Shown here piece after piece: positions 23,695 to 35,023 of a stretch of DNA of 64,000 bases. The DNA is from Peronospora farinosa (lineage: Eukaryota; Oomycota; Peronosporomycetes; Peronosporales; Peronosporaceae): contig CANTFK010000943.1 of NCBI GenBank assembly GCA_947646735.1, positions 62,001-126,000 on the forward strand, read 5' to 3'. Both the position numbers and the translations under genes were made by a program. How positions within the stretch are numbered: position 1 is the stretch's first letter; every line of letters starts with the position of its first letter. The notes below the pieces were generated by a model. That model searched no databases, had not been told where the DNA came from, and saw only the letters and a program-made list of their open reading frames with translations.

Positions 23695-23747
23695 ACCGGA
23701 TGGAATAGATAGCCCGGCTATCTACTAGCCGGACTATCCATCACATC
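23695..23747. repeat. Imperfect palindrome upstream of the RXLR gene
   Basis: GGATGGAATAG on the left pairs with CTATCCATC on the right, around inner arms TAGCCCGGCTA and TAGCCGGACTA. The stretch can form a hairpin of roughly 20 bp with mismatches. It lies about 140-190 bp upstream of the effector start codon and could be a protein-binding palindrome or a small transposon remnant. Confidence 0.45.
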
Positions 23748-24339
23748 CTGAACCTTCGCTCGACAAGACGCAACAAGATGCAAATCCATAAGGTTTCTGA
23801 CTCGATCTAGAATATTTCACGTGCACTTCGTAAGTGTTGTCTTCTACACTCTAGTAGCATCTTTTTTTTCATATTGTTCTTTATTTATAGGCTGTCCTGT
23901 TCGATTATGCAAGTTGTTGCACTCGAGATGGTAAACAAATATATGTGGTGTAAGTGGACACTTTCAATTGATTGGATATTGTCAAATTGTTGACAACATT
24001 TGACAATGTCGTATTTAGCAAATCCAAAATCAATGTGCAAGGTACATAAAATGTTACCGACCGGTCGTTGCAAAACCGCGCGAGTAAAAAAATCAAGTCA
24101 GAAACCCGTCGATAAGTCGCTATCAGTTTCAACAGGTTTCGGATTCTCCCCCCCCCCCCTCACAGGCTTAAGACCGACCAATCGACCGAAGCGCCTGGAA
24201 AAGGGTATGTCCAATGAGAACGAAGCGTTCTTTTCTGCCTATGATACGCTTGATATATTCCACTCACTCATGTGTCCCTCCTCCCTGTGTGTCTGTGATA
24301 AAATGATGACGTAGACCCTTGAAGCACCACGACACAATC
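23748..24339. other. Intergenic region between RXLR and NF-YC genes
   Basis: This is the upstream region shared by divergent genes. It includes a run of ten C at about 24151-24160 and T/A-rich stretches. A 104-codon open frame at 24000..24314 has no recognisable features and is probably the 5' leader of the NF-YC gene. No other gene is seen. Confidence 0.4.
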
Positions 24340-25211
24340 ATGTCAAGTGATGGAGATAATAATACTACCACTTCCGCTACGAATGCCAATCTTCAAATGC
24401 AATTACAGCTGCAAACGCAACGGGCTCAATTGCAACAACAACAATTGGCCCTTCATGCTTTTTGGCAACATCAGATTCACGATATTTCTCAAATTGATGC
24501 CACTAGTTTTGATTTTAAAACGCATCAATTGCCACTTGCACGGATTAAAAAAATTATGAAAACGGACGAAGATGTTCGAATGATTAGTGCGGAAGCACCC
24601 GTGCTTTTTGCAAAAGCTTGTGAGATGTTTATTCTTGAATTGAGTCTTCGTGCTTGGATTCATACGGAAGAGAATAAACGTCGTACATTGCAACGCAATG
24701 ATATTGCCATGGCTATTACCAAGACGGATGTCTTTGATTTTCTTATTGATATTGTCCCACGTGACGATATCAAACCAGCCAAAAAGGTAGGAGGGTTTTT
24801 GCTTTTTGAGAAAGAGAGGTCTAGTGTTTTTAGAGCTATTGATGATCTTTTGGTGGTGTTTTTTTGTAGGGCTCTGCGGACCCTCAAACGGTCTACCAGC
24901 AACAGCTGCAACAGCAACAAGCAGCGATGCTGCAACAACTTTTGCAGACTCAACAGAATGGCACGACGGCCGGTGGTGTTCAATGGCCAAACCAACAATT
25001 GCAGCAGCAAATGCTCCAGCAGTATCAACGGATGCAGCAGCATGCAGCTGGAGCTGTGGGTGGACCTACGACTCCATCGAATGGAGCGCTGCCGAATTTG
25101 TCGCCTTCGGGAAGTGACGCTGCTGGTCAAGCTTCGACAAACACGACTCCTGGAGAGTCGACGTCGACATCTGATCAGCTTGCACTGAATCAGCGCAGTG
25201 TCGATGTTTAA
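24340..25211 (+). CDS. NFYC: NF-YC/HAP5 histone-fold subunit of the CCAAT-binding factor
   Basis: Two exons, 24340..24786 and 24870..25211, in phase across an 83 nt intron, give 262 residues. After a Gln-rich N-terminus (~15-45) comes the H2A-like histone fold at ~62-145: [37 protein letters not shown], then [13 protein letters not shown] and [12 protein letters not shown]. These are hallmark NF-YC sequences for pairing with NF-YB and contacting NF-YA. The second exon is Gln-rich, typical of an NF-Y activation domain. The gene should act in the nucleus as part of the CCAAT-box transcription factor. It is convergent with the SLC35-like gene. Confidence 0.93.
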
Positions 25212-25436
25212 ATGCGTATGCTTGCTCGGTACACAGCCAAGAGATTAGCATGTTTTTAATTGATGGAGCGACTTTACTTTTCGAGAATCTGTTGCTTGTC
25301 AACGCAAGACGACAATGTTTTTCGCCAATTTTGAGGCTTTATCTTTGGTTTATATGACGCTAGCTTTATCTATAAGCATCATTGGTTGCGCACGCCACAA
25401 GTACAGTCATGGCGAAGTATAAGGGTACGAGCACAC

Positions 25437-26880
25437 TTATTCGGACGATTTGACCGTAACCGGCAATGGCAGCCTTTTAGATCCTTTCTCCGTAATCTTG
25501 AGGAGCTGATAGCTAGCCACCCCACCAATCTGGAATAAACAAACAAAAGTTAGTCCGAAACTCGTCCGTCGCTAGCAGAGGATGGTTCATAAAGCAGGCT
25601 ACGAACCGCAAGTGCCATGCCAACAATCGACTGAAATGTGACGGGGTTGCCAAAGTAAAGCACAGCGCTAAAAATGACAACCACGCGCTTCATTGTGCTC
25701 ATGATGGAGAAGGTGAGCTCAGAAACCTCGCCCAGCACCCATGACGAGCAGAAACTGCTGACAAAGTACATCAGGCTACACACCAACACCTTGCCGAACG
25801 GAAAACTTGCGACAAAGTTGTCTTGGTGAGCTCGTGCCGACATGAGCACAAATGGTGCGTTGATCGCAAAAGACACGAACGCACTGTAAAAGTGGAGCTG
25901 TCAAAAGTCAAAAGCGAATAGACACCACTAAGGTTAGAACAAAAGCTTTCACAGATCTTCCGAAATCACTTACGTTCACCGTATCAACCACAATCTGGCG
26001 ACGCAGCAGGAATTTTGCATACATGCTCTGCATAACACCCAGCAGTGCAGATGTCACGGCAAACATCGTACCCGACAAGGCCAGATCCTGATCAACACAA
26101 AATCCGCCGTCAGTTGTCACGTGTACACTACAGTTTGCTGTAATTAACTTACATTTATGCCCATTTCAGAAACGGAAGCCATGAAAACACCAAAAACGAT
26201 CGGGGCTAGACTCAAGTACGTGGCAATAGAGAACCGCGAACGGTAGGCCATGTAAGCCAGCACCACATTGAAAAAAGGCTGCGACGCTTTACACGTTTGT
26301 GTGATGGATACCGGCACGACATTATAGCTCCAGTATGTCAATGTCTTGACCAGAACTGACAGGAGACTAAGTGGTACAATCCACATGATGTTACGGATGC
26401 AAGTTCTTTGCATGCGCCAAGCTCCCGTATTTGTCGGTGAACTTGGGAATGTCAACATTAAAACTATATAAAATAGACACAGAGAGAGAAAGAGAGTGAC
26501 ATCTCAGTTTGTATTAAGATAGTGCAAGTATTTGTATCATTCCTCATTGAAAATTCCTACTACTTACAGTCAAGGATAATACTGATAAAATGATGACACA
26601 TAGTGAGCATCTCGCCTGAGACATGATGCTCTTTAATGAGCACCTTGTTAATAAATGTAGAGGTCGTGGAGAAAATGTACCACACAAATAAACAGCAGCC
26701 AACCTGCAAAAGTGACAGCGAACAACAGTATGAAAAACACGATCATCAAAAAAAAAGCGTAATGAAATCAATGCCAATTACCCGTAAAGTCTTATTATCT
26801 CGCAGCTGAATGATAGTGTTGACATTATTGGCTTTACATTTCTTCACAGGTGCATTTATACTGCTCTCAAAGTCGTACAT
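25437..26880 (-). CDS. SLC35/TPT-family nucleotide-sugar or triose-phosphate transporter
   Basis: Six exons: 26782..26880 (ATG at 26880), 26568..26703, 26153..26463, 25974..26087, 25607..25897 and 25437..25529, all in phase, 347 residues. About nine or ten hydrophobic segments are visible. Family motifs of the TPT/DMT superfamily appear in order: FVWYIFSTTSTFINKVLI, then VPVSITQTCKASQPFFNVVL, VMQSMYAKFLL, STMKRVVVIFSAVLYFGNP and QSIVGMALA, with the fifth intron falling inside the last conserved helix. The Lys in VSITQTCKASQP and the KR pair in STMKRV are the substrate-region residues of the family. Substrate (UDP-sugar, GDP-sugar or phosphorylated C3-C6) is not decided; the location is Golgi, ER or plastid-like membrane. 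Confidence 0.87.
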
Positions 26881-27839
26881 AAGGTACTACGTACTTGGAC
26901 CCGTTTCGGTTTTTCAGGACTGGGCGTTTTATACTGACTAATTTTTGGGTGTAGGCCACATTATACCAGTAAGCTTCAATAGGTCTCGATTATAGAAAGC
27001 TATAAGGATGGATGAATTTTAAACGAGGAGAGATTACAATAAGTCGAAAAGATTAGAAATTAGACAGACTTTTGTCTCTAGAAGCAGCATCGGGGTCGAA
27101 ACCCCCAAATGGTTGAAATAAATGTAATAAATCTACACAGATCACTTGGACAATTCTATGGCTTTATCTTCCTATTGTACAAGTTGTAATCGTCAAGACC
27201 AGATTTTGATTTCAAAAGTGTGCGCGTACTGGAAGAAGATCCATCCGTCAAGTCAAAATGGTCAAATAGCAGTACCGATCCGCAGACGAGAAAGGCTTGT
27301 AGCTGTAGCAACAAATTTGTATGTTAACACATTAGGATTGAAGACCTAAGTGAACAATCTTGATTGCAACGTTATCGTCAACCATCTTGTCACCTTCTCC
27401 TTGATTCGGTCAAGAGATGAAGCTCTGTGTAAAAGCGTCGGCCATCGTTTTCTATCAGATAGAAGATGCTTCTTGTGCATTAGCGAGACAAATTACTGAA
27501 AACGAGATGCAGCCAAGTACGAGCGGTTGCTGGAGTTTAGTCAAGATGAAATCGACTGAATGCGAGTTGAGATGGTAGAGGTTAATAAGCAGTTTCTTGC
27601 TTACGAGCACGTAACTTACATCCACTTGTTGCAAACAAAGACGCTCAAGCCGTCAAGCACGAGGTTGCTCATCCGGACAAAAATGTATTGGACTTTATAG
27701 ATCCACAGGCTTGCACCTTCAAGAAGTACACGACGATTGTGCGGGAAAGTGTCCAAGACGGAAGATCAAGGGAAAACATTTTGGCATTTTGTGCTTAAAA
27801 AGGAAGTTGGTGCTATGACTACCTTTCAGCCACGGTTGC
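26881..27839 (+). other. Intergenic region with decayed coding traces
   Basis: No intact gene is seen here. Around 27513..27605 a plus-strand frame reads like a Glu-rich coiled coil (YERLLEFSQDEID, a stop, then MRVEMVEVNKQFLAYE), which suggests a gene fragment broken by a stop. The rest, including a 67-codon open frame at 27146..27349, has nothing recognisable. Confidence 0.3.
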
Positions 27840-28481
27840 CTACTTACACAAGAGCTTCCAGGCATTGGGACTACGCTTAGTTTTGCGTGAAATCGTAATG
27901 CTACGTGGTTCTCGAAAAACGGTTAATAGGGAAAATACACGAGTCGTCTCGTTCTTCCTCATTTCTTGGAAAGCTGTAACAGACGACGTACCCGAAACGA
28001 AACGAAACGGAACTGTGCAGCTCGTCGCGTGAGTAGCGGCTGGAAAGCACAACAAGATAGCACACTTTCGGTTTAACTTCAACAGTCCCTCCCACGAGTT
28101 CAGGATACAATGACTCAAAGCCGACACTGCGAAATTGACGTCGCTCGTTTTCGCAAAGAGCTGCTTTTTGTATGCTGCAAAAGCGATGGCCCATCGACCG
28201 ACCGTGTTCGACAGCTGCACGTGTACGTTGCCTAAGTGCTTTACCCACCTCTTGAAAACGGCTTTACCAATCGATCTCTTTCTGCCACATGATGAACAGC
28301 ATTCTCCCCAGTCCAACGGACATGATGCTATCTCCAGTAAGTCGAGCACTCCGAGCGCGATCCCTTGCAAGGTACACTCAATAAGATGCTTGCTGCTTGA
28401 CGACACTATCTCGGTTCTCATCTGCCAGTAAACGAACATCAATTCATAGTCATCGCCTAGCAACAATGTAGCCATAGCCAA
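27840..28481 (-). CDS. Unrecognised open reading frame, 213 codons, doubtful
   Basis: An uninterrupted ATG-started frame on the minus strand. It has Cys-rich and hydrophobic patches (LDWGECCSSCGRKRS; CILNSWEGLLKLNRKCAILL) but no domain I recognise, no signal peptide and no clear codon-usage support. Another minus-strand frame (27901..28248) is open over the same DNA and reads just as protein-like in places. That pattern would fit a frameshifted remnant. It may be a real orphan gene, a decayed gene or chance. Confidence 0.25.
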   Translation of the reverse strand: MAMATLLLGDDYELMFVYWQMRTEIVSSSSKHLIECTLQGIALGVLDLLEIASCPLDWGECCSSCGRKRSIGKAVFKRWVKHLGNVHVQLSNTVGRWAIAFAAYKKQLFAKTSDVNFAVSALSHCILNSWEGLLKLNRKCAILLCFPAATHATSCTVPFRFVSGTSSVTAFQEMRKNETTRVFSLLTVFREPRSITISRKTKRSPNAWKLLCK

Positions 28482-28682
28482 TTTTCAAGTACATTCTTGC
28501 TTCCATATCGACCTTTTAACGATTATACCAGTGATCTCCATTACACTCTCTTTCATTCAAACACTCGGTTGTTACAATTTCAATTAGACCCCTCATAACA
28601 TATAGCCTAATGCTTAATACCAACACCATCCCAACCATTCAAGCATAATATTTATTTTCCACATTAAAAAAGCATCGCAAAT

Positions 28683-30022
28683 ATGAGCTCTACACTTGAC
28701 GTAAAATTGAACCGTATTGACCGTATCTTCCATCCTCATGTACGTGGTTTTGTACTACATAGTATCACGAATCAAGAATAACTGTTACAATGCGAGATCT
28801 CTTTTATTTACATATCAATAGGAGACCATTCAAGGTCAAGTGATTATTGCGTCACCCAAAGGTTTTTCCCATCAGGGTCTCGCTATGAAAGTGGAAGGAA
28901 GCGCTCGTCTACAGTTGTCCACGAAGAACACGGGACTTTTTGAGTCTTTCAACAATAATGTCACGGCTCTAGAGCTCGTGTACTTTCATCTGCCGGTGGC
29001 ACCAGCGGGCAAAGTCTCTCCTGGAATTTCAAAATTTCCATTTGAATTTGAACTGCAAGGCAATGACGATCAGGAATTACTAGAGACATATCATGGAGTA
29101 CATGTCTCGGTCAAGTACGAAATCATGTGTGATTGTATTCGTGGGATCATGAAGAACAAATTGCACAAGACTTTAGAGTTTGTGGTGGAAGTTCCAGTAA
29201 GTTTCCAGCAGCAGTTTTGGTGGATGGGATGGTCAGTAGGGTAAAATTCTGACTTATGTGAGTGTTTTTTTATGATACTTAGCTACGAGAGCCATTACCA
29301 GACTCGCCGTCAGAATTTCATATTACTCCAGCGTCGTTGGAGAATGTTCGCCCGGTAGGATCAATACGGGTGCAATTCTGTCAAATGTCTTCTTATCTGT
29401 TAATGCTGGATATAGCAACGTCTATCGGCGATGCCCTATTTCCATATTACGGGCAAGGTTCACCGTACAAACTGTCCGGTAAATTTGCCGTTTACGGGCG
29501 AGGTATGGATATTCTTCCTTTGAGATGTAAGCTTCTTCAAAGACGTTCAAGTGTGTTTCTGGTTTTTGCTTTCGGTAGATAATTATTGAGGAAGCAAAGA
29601 GCCCTATCAAGTCAATTGAGCTTCAATTGATTCGCGTTGAGAGTGTTGCGCATGCTGACGGAGTTGCTAGAGATGGTTCGTACGGAAGGAGAAATCACCT
29701 ATTTTCGTTGAGCTGACGACATTTATTTGTACATGGACAGCAACAGAAATCCAAAACGTTCAAATCGGATGGGGAGATGTGTGCCGTCAAATGGCGATCC
29801 CGATTTATATGATCTTCCCGCGCTTGTTCACGTGTCCGACAATGCTGACTTCAGGTACGAGCGTGATCCTTCCAGTAGGCTGATGCGAAGCTCTCTAATG
29901 ATTGTTAATGTTTGTTCTAACACTACGAAGCTTTCAAAGTTGAATTCGAGACAAATGTAGTTGTTCTCTTCGAAAATGGCCACATGATCACAGAGAACTT
30001 CCCGATCATATTATACCGATAG
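28683..30022 (+). CDS. VPS26C: VPS26C (DSCR3)-like subunit of the Retriever complex
   Basis: Seven exons: 28683..28739, 28822..29196, 29283..29354, 29416..29502, 29579..29675, 29741..29854 and 29931..30022, all in phase, 297 residues, close to the usual VPS26C length. The arrestin-like fold is recognisable. The N-lobe runs from LDVKLNRIDRIF, and the middle holds ISKFPFEFEL and YHGVHVSVKYEI. The C-lobe has KVHRTNCPVNLPFTGE, IKSIELQLIRVES, ATEIQNVQIGWGDVCR, IPIYMIFPRLFTCPT and FKVEFETNVVV. VPS26C joins VPS35L and VPS29 in Retriever, which returns cargo from endosomes to the cell surface. The gene is convergent with the farnesyl diphosphate synthase gene (stops 132 bp apart). Confidence 0.92.
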
Positions 30023-30154
30023 GCAACAGCATTGCTGCAACATGCGACACAATAGCAACAGGAATTGCACACATGGTGACGAAATTGTATTTTACGTCAA
30101 CTTTTTGCAACCGAGCCAAAACTTTTTCTACGTCCAATGTCAACATCAGTACGC

Positions 30155-31588
30155 TTACTTGTTACGCTTGAAAATCTTGCTAACGAGGAAGGTGAACACC
30201 TCTGACGGCATCATCACCATTTGTGCTATCTCTTCAAAAAGCGTTTTGTACGTCTCATCCTCGTATTGATGGTAAGCTGCAACGAGATCAAGCTCATTGT
30301 ATAGCTTCTTGACGGCTGCAATGGCATCAGGGTCGTTGCGGCCGTAATTTTCCTTCAGCGTTTTCCTTTGCGCAGGCGTCGCACGGTCAAGCGCCTGGAC
30401 AACCAGCCAGCTACATTTGTTATCCTGGATATCCGTGCCCACCTTGCCAATCACCTTTTCGTCACCGTAGCAGTCCAAAAAATCGTCCTGGATCTGGAAA
30501 TACTCGCCAATCTGTGCGCAAATATTCTTGGCTGCGTCGTGCAAGGCTTCGTCGACTACTCCGTTCAGAATCATGGCGCATGCAGCCGAGAGGTAAAACG
30601 TGTAGTATGCCGTCTTATTAATCGCAATTTGGCGGTACCTGCACGTAGAAACATTCGCATTAGCTCTTTACACATTGTAAAGTACCTGCGCTTTGAAACA
30701 CATACCGCTCACTCGTGAAACGATCAAGGTCTACTTCGCCGTCCAAGGGTTGGGATGTCAAATCCAGCAGTTGTCCGATCTCCGTGTGAAAGACAACCTA
30801 ATAGACATACCACAACAATCTCATCACCATGTTCATGTGTCAACGCAATAGGGTGTCAACGCAATAGCAGCATTCAGATTCACGCACATCGTGGAAAGTA
30901 TCAACCAAGTTCAAATAAAATGGCTCCGAGCGAAAGTGCTTTTTGAGGATCTGAAAGACAAACGCTTCGAGCAGGAACGCGTCATTAATAGCAATCATCT
31001 TCACATTGGGCTTACGAAACCAGCACGGCTGTCCGCGACGCGTGATGGAATCGTCCATGATATCATCGGCTACAAGAAAAAATGCTTGGAGCTAACCAGA
31101 AAAAAGTCACCTCCATGTAAAAAATACTGTCAATGCCCTGAGACACATTGGCAGCATGACTTTACGCACCCATTCAATGCACCATCCCAGCACACCCGCC
31201 TTCTCTTTAAGCTCTGGAGTAAGAATTGTACCCGGGGCCATCGCCTTTGTGCTGCATCCAAGTAATGAGATAAAACCGTCAGTTAAATTCAAGACCTCTA
31301 GTGATACAAAATATCTCAATAGACTGCAATTATAACTTACCAATCAATAACACTAAGGCCCCGATTAAGTTTACCACCAATGCAATTGTACTCGATAAGT
31401 TGATCCACCCAATTAAGAGATTCCTGAGGAAGTTCATACTTGGTGCGAAGTAACTCCAGTACTTCCAACTTGAGTTTTCTACATATAGCAATAAAATCTA
31501 CAAATATCTAACATTAACAAAAAAGATCAAGAATTCTTGCCTATAAAATATCTTGGATAAATCATGTACCTTTACGTTCCTGAATCAT
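30155..31588 (-). CDS. FDPS: Farnesyl diphosphate synthase
   Basis: Six exons: 31570..31588 (19 nt, ATG at 31588), 31341..31497, 31170..31251, 30888..31091, 30706..30797 and 30155..30638, all in phase, 345 residues, the normal size. First Asp-rich motif DDIMD is at ~95-99 and is followed by [13 protein letters not shown]. The second, DDFLD, is at ~236-240, followed by [25 protein letters not shown] lies near residue 50. The two residues four and five positions before the first DDxxD are both Phe, the pattern expected for a C15 product. The enzyme condenses isopentenyl diphosphate with dimethylallyl and geranyl diphosphates. The 19 nt first exon rests on phase and family fit only. Confidence 0.92.
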
Positions 31589-31939
31589 TGTGAAATGACA
31601 AGCAATTAAGTAAGTACGGAATTTTTCAGTTAAGTACGAGGACGTGTTAGCTAGTAGGTATACATCGTCCTCAGTTGTATACCAAATTGTATACAGTTAA
31701 TTCCAGCTCGTCTGCGAGATGCATGAGAAGAACTAGAGCTTGTCCAAGCATGTACTAGTACGTTCGAGCGACCGATTGACGTCGAATAAATTTCAGGTCA
31801 GCATCGAGCTGCTTGCGATAAAACAAGCTCGAGATGCTCGGCTTATAGGTGCTATCAAACACATTCTATACTCTTCAAACTGCGGTACAAACACACTGTA
31901 TTTCTTACGGCCGTCAATGCTCCTCTCGTATTGTTTGGT
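31589..31939. other. Intergenic region between FDPS and the RRM gene
   Basis: This 351 bp gap should contain the FDPS promoter and the 3' end of the RRM gene. An open plus-strand frame across 31740..32141 is mostly the shadow of the RRM exon. No other gene or repeat is seen. Confidence 0.4.
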
Positions 31940-32382
31940 TTACTCCATGACTGAGCCCGATTCGTCTCCAATTGGTGGATCCACAATGCTTACACGCAGT
32001 AATCGACCATCCAATTCCTGGCCATTCATCTCACTAGCAGCCTCTAAAGCTTCATCAAAAGTCGAGTACACTAGAGACGCCCAAAGATGCATGGTCGAGT
32101 GCTCGGGGATCAAAATCTTGGCGTCTTCCAGCGTCCCGTAGCATGAAAACACCTTTCGCAATTGCGTCTCGTCAGTTTTCCAGTGTAAGCCTGTGGTCAA
32201 TCGACACCAATTGTTAGTCAAAGCACATGCAAGCAGACTCCAGACCTTTTAATGCAATCAATTGATATCGTACCGATAACCGAGACATGTGTCGACATCA
32301 TGCGACATTTCAATACAGCCAATGAAGGTTTCGAGCTACATTGACGCAATGTCCACATTCCACCCCGACGCATGGCTATCAT
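31940..32382 (-). CDS. Small RRM RNA-binding protein, probably organelle-targeted
   Basis: Two exons, 32274..32382 (ATG at 32382) and 31940..32190, in phase across an 83 nt intron, give 119 residues. The N-terminal ~28 residues are basic and free of acidic residues (MRRGGMWTLRQCSSKPSL), like a mitochondrial leader. One RRM fills the rest: HVSVIGLHWKTDETQLRKVF (RNP2 region and helix 1), WASLVYSTFDEALEAASEMN (RNP1 region and helix 2) and LDGRLLRVSIVD (last strand). The RNP1 aromatics are partly replaced (ASLVY). This size and layout resembles mitochondrial glycine-rich or ORRM-like single-RRM proteins, without the Gly-rich tail. The RNA target is unknown. Confidence 0.78.
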
Positions 32383-32655
32383 GGTCAACTTTTGACTTCC
32401 TAATTTGGGTTCCAAATTGGTAGTCAGTCCTTATAACGCGAATATTCTTTTTTTCTATCTAATTCTCTACAAGATCACATTTAGTTAATAGCTCTCAAAC
32501 TACACGTTCGCGTCAAAGAAGGGTCGTTGTAGCTGTTCGTAGAAGCTCCTTCAATCATCTTAGTGCTTTATACTGCATCATATCTACGCTGTCGATCACT
32601 CTTTACCTCTGTATTCCTTTTTCTCCGTCAAAAACAAGCTAATAATCTTGCAGTT

Positions 32656-34854
32656 ATGGCTCAAAGTGCAGGCGACAAAGCCATGACTGACATATCAACG
32701 ACTGTGACGTCTCCAAGCACTAACGATGACACTAATCGGCCACGTCCTCGCTCATCCATGAATCGTCGAAGTGTTTTGCCCGTTTTGCAATTTTGGAAAG
32801 CTTTTGATCTTGATAGTAAGCGAGTATTACTCGATTCTCAAGGAAGTACCATGAAGAGTGATAAAGAAGCCAGTGTACGATCTCGGAAGAAGCTGGCAGA
32901 GATTACAAAGCAATTTAGAAGACTTGCTTCTGATACTGATAAGGCAGCAGGAGCTGGATCACTATTAAAGGCTTATCAGGAAGAGATTGACCATTTAACA
33001 CGTCGTGCCAAGTTTTCAGAGAATGCTTTTTTCCAGCTATACAAAGGACTTTATGCTGCCCCGGATCCAGCTCCAGCTTTATCACTTGCAGCTTCAACTT
33101 TAGAAACTGATGAGGTCATGGAGGAAAACAGGCAGTTGCAACAAGAACTGAAGGAATACGAAGCAGAATTTGTGACGCTGAAAAATCAGGATATCACGAT
33201 TCGGAACCTGGAAGAACAAGTTGCTGTTGCTGCTAGAGAAATGGAAGAGACGGTACATCAACAAGTGGAACAACGGACGAGTGAATTGGACAAACAATTG
33301 GAAAATGTGCAACTGGAATTGGCACGGCAGCGGTGTGAATACGAACGTCAACTAGAAGCTTCACGCACTGAGTTGCGTGAAGCATTTGCAAGACTAGATG
33401 CGATGCAGTCAGAGTTGTTTGCACACAAACAGCGCTTCGGACTTGCACGTAATGCATTAGACGCCGAGATGGAAGCTATCTCGCAGGATTCATTTGTATT
33501 GCAAACGCTACAGTTGGAGAATGCTCAGCTTAAGAAACAACTTGATGAGTTACTTGGTTCTTCAAAGACTTTGGGAATCAGTGAGGGACGCTTCTTGGCG
33601 CCTTCAAGTGCTGATACAGAAGGAGAAGAGATCGTCCAGTCGGCAAGAGAGACGCTAGCGAAACAAGATACAATTGTTGCGGCGCTACGCCAGGAGGTAG
33701 TCCGTCTCAAGGAGGCCAACGCGACGGTAAGTGCAGCTGCAGCTGAAGAATCGAAGAAACTGAATAGCGCACTAGAGAATGCCCAGCGAGTGACAAAGGA
33801 TTTGGAAGCGCAACTGATAGCGCGCCCGACAATCGAAAAATTCCATGAAATGACCCACAAATTGCATGTCTTGCAGCAGTTGGAGTACAATATTGTCGAT
33901 GACGACGACGAAAGAAGTAAAGCGTCTTATGTGAACGAAGCGGAAGACAGTGAAGGTGCAGGTGAAGTGGAGGCGGCTACAGTTGAAGTGGAAAAAATAT
34001 TGGTGTTTCGTGTACGCCGCTTAGAGCACTCACTTCAAGAATGCGAACGGTCGCTACAAGCTCGGACGTCAACATTGGAAAAGGCTCAGGATGATCTTCA
34101 TAACCGTGATGTTACAATCCGAGAACAGGCGACGCTTATTTGTAACCTCGAGGAGAATGTCGCTGCCCTTGAGAAAGATCGACGAAACCGAGGGTCGGGT
34201 GTAATCGGCGGTGACATTGGCTCAGAAATTCTCTTGGATGCTATAGAGGACCACTTTACTGGGACTTCAGCTTTTGCTTATGGCAACAAGGCAGCAGCAG
34301 CAGCATCAACCGACGCTGCAACTTGGGACTCTGTCGCATCGTCAGATAACAAGATGCTGGAGATTGTTCGTGGTCAACGTGATCGTTTCCGCGAGCGCAT
34401 GAAAGAACTTCAAAGCGAGAAGAACCGCGTGGAAGAGCTCGCACAGTCGTACAAGAGCACGGTGACGCGTCTCGAGACAGACAACATGCAGTTGTATCAG
34501 AAAATACGCTATCTACAAAGTTACAGTGGTGATAGGAAGGCTGCAGGTTCTCGCAAACCTCATTTCTCTGCATTGGAAGATGGATCTGCTGGAATGTCCG
34601 ACGTTGAGGCACGTTACCGTGGTATGTATGAAGAAAAGATGAACCCATTCGTGCAGTTCAACAAGATGGAAAACCAGCAGCGTTTTACGAATCTCAATTC
34701 TGTGGACAAGATTTTGCTGACGAGTGCCAAAGTATTGCTGGGTCACCGAATCACTCGTAACATGGCGTTCGGCTATATCCTGATGCTCCACTTTCTCGTC
34801 ATGGCTACTCTCTATTCCTTTATGCATGTCTGCGGGGTCACTAACGACTCGTGA
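32656..34854 (+). CDS. Golgi CASP-like coiled-coil membrane protein (CUX1-CASP type)
   Basis: Single large exon, 732 residues from the ATG at 32656. The open frame extends further upstream, but no ATG lies there and a TTGCAG acceptor sits directly before, so a 5' UTR intron is possible. Residues ~60-650 are mostly coiled coil (many Glu/Gln/Leu heptads). The C-terminus carries the CASP signature FVQFNKMENQQRFTNLNSVD, then LGHRITRNMAFGYILMLHFL, a single tail anchor ending in a short lumenal stretch. CASP proteins (Pfam CASP_C) are golgins at the cis/medial rim that tether vesicles. The gene is divergent from the RRM gene with 273 bp between starts. Confidence 0.9.
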   Translation: MAQSAGDKAMTDISTTVTSPSTNDDTNRPRPRSSMNRRSVLPVLQFWKAFDLDSKRVLLDSQGSTMKSDKEASVRSRKKLAEITKQFRRLASDTDKAAGAGSLLKAYQEEIDHLTRRAKFSENAFFQLYKGLYAAPDPAPALSLAASTLETDEVMEENRQLQQELKEYEAEFVTLKNQDITIRNLEEQVAVAAREMEETVHQQVEQRTSELDKQLENVQLELARQRCEYERQLEASRTELREAFARLDAMQSELFAHKQRFGLARNALDAEMEAISQDSFVLQTLQLENAQLKKQLDELLGSSKTLGISEGRFLAPSSADTEGEEIVQSARETLAKQDTIVAALRQEVVRLKEANATVSAAAAEESKKLNSALENAQRVTKDLEAQLIARPTIEKFHEMTHKLHVLQQLEYNIVDDDDERSKASYVNEAEDSEGAGEVEAATVEVEKILVFRVRRLEHSLQECERSLQARTSTLEKAQDDLHNRDVTIREQATLICNLEENVAALEKDRRNRGSGVIGGDIGSEILLDAIEDHFTGTSAFAYGNKAAAAASTDAATWDSVASSDNKMLEIVRGQRDRFRERMKELQSEKNRVEELAQSYKSTVTRLETDNMQLYQKIRYLQSYSGDRKAAGSRKPHFSALEDGSAGMSDVEARYRGMYEEKMNPFVQFNKMENQQRFTNLNSVDKILLTSAKVLLGHRITRNMAFGYILMLHFLVMATLYSFMHVCGVTNDS

Positions 34855-35023
34855 GGTTGAAATGAATGCATTACTCAGTACTCGAGCAACATTTCACACA
34901 ACCATCGGCGTACCAAAGCATCTGAGTGCACATTAAGAGTAGACAAAGGTATTAGTTTGATGTAACGTGGGTAAAGAGAGAATGGAAAAAATGATGGTTA
35001 AAGTCTAGATTCGACATTGCATA

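Noticed and set aside
24403..25130. Minus-strand frames of 156-195 codons across NF-YC
   Set aside because: Low-complexity Leu/Ser peptides come from the Gln codons of NF-YC read backwards.
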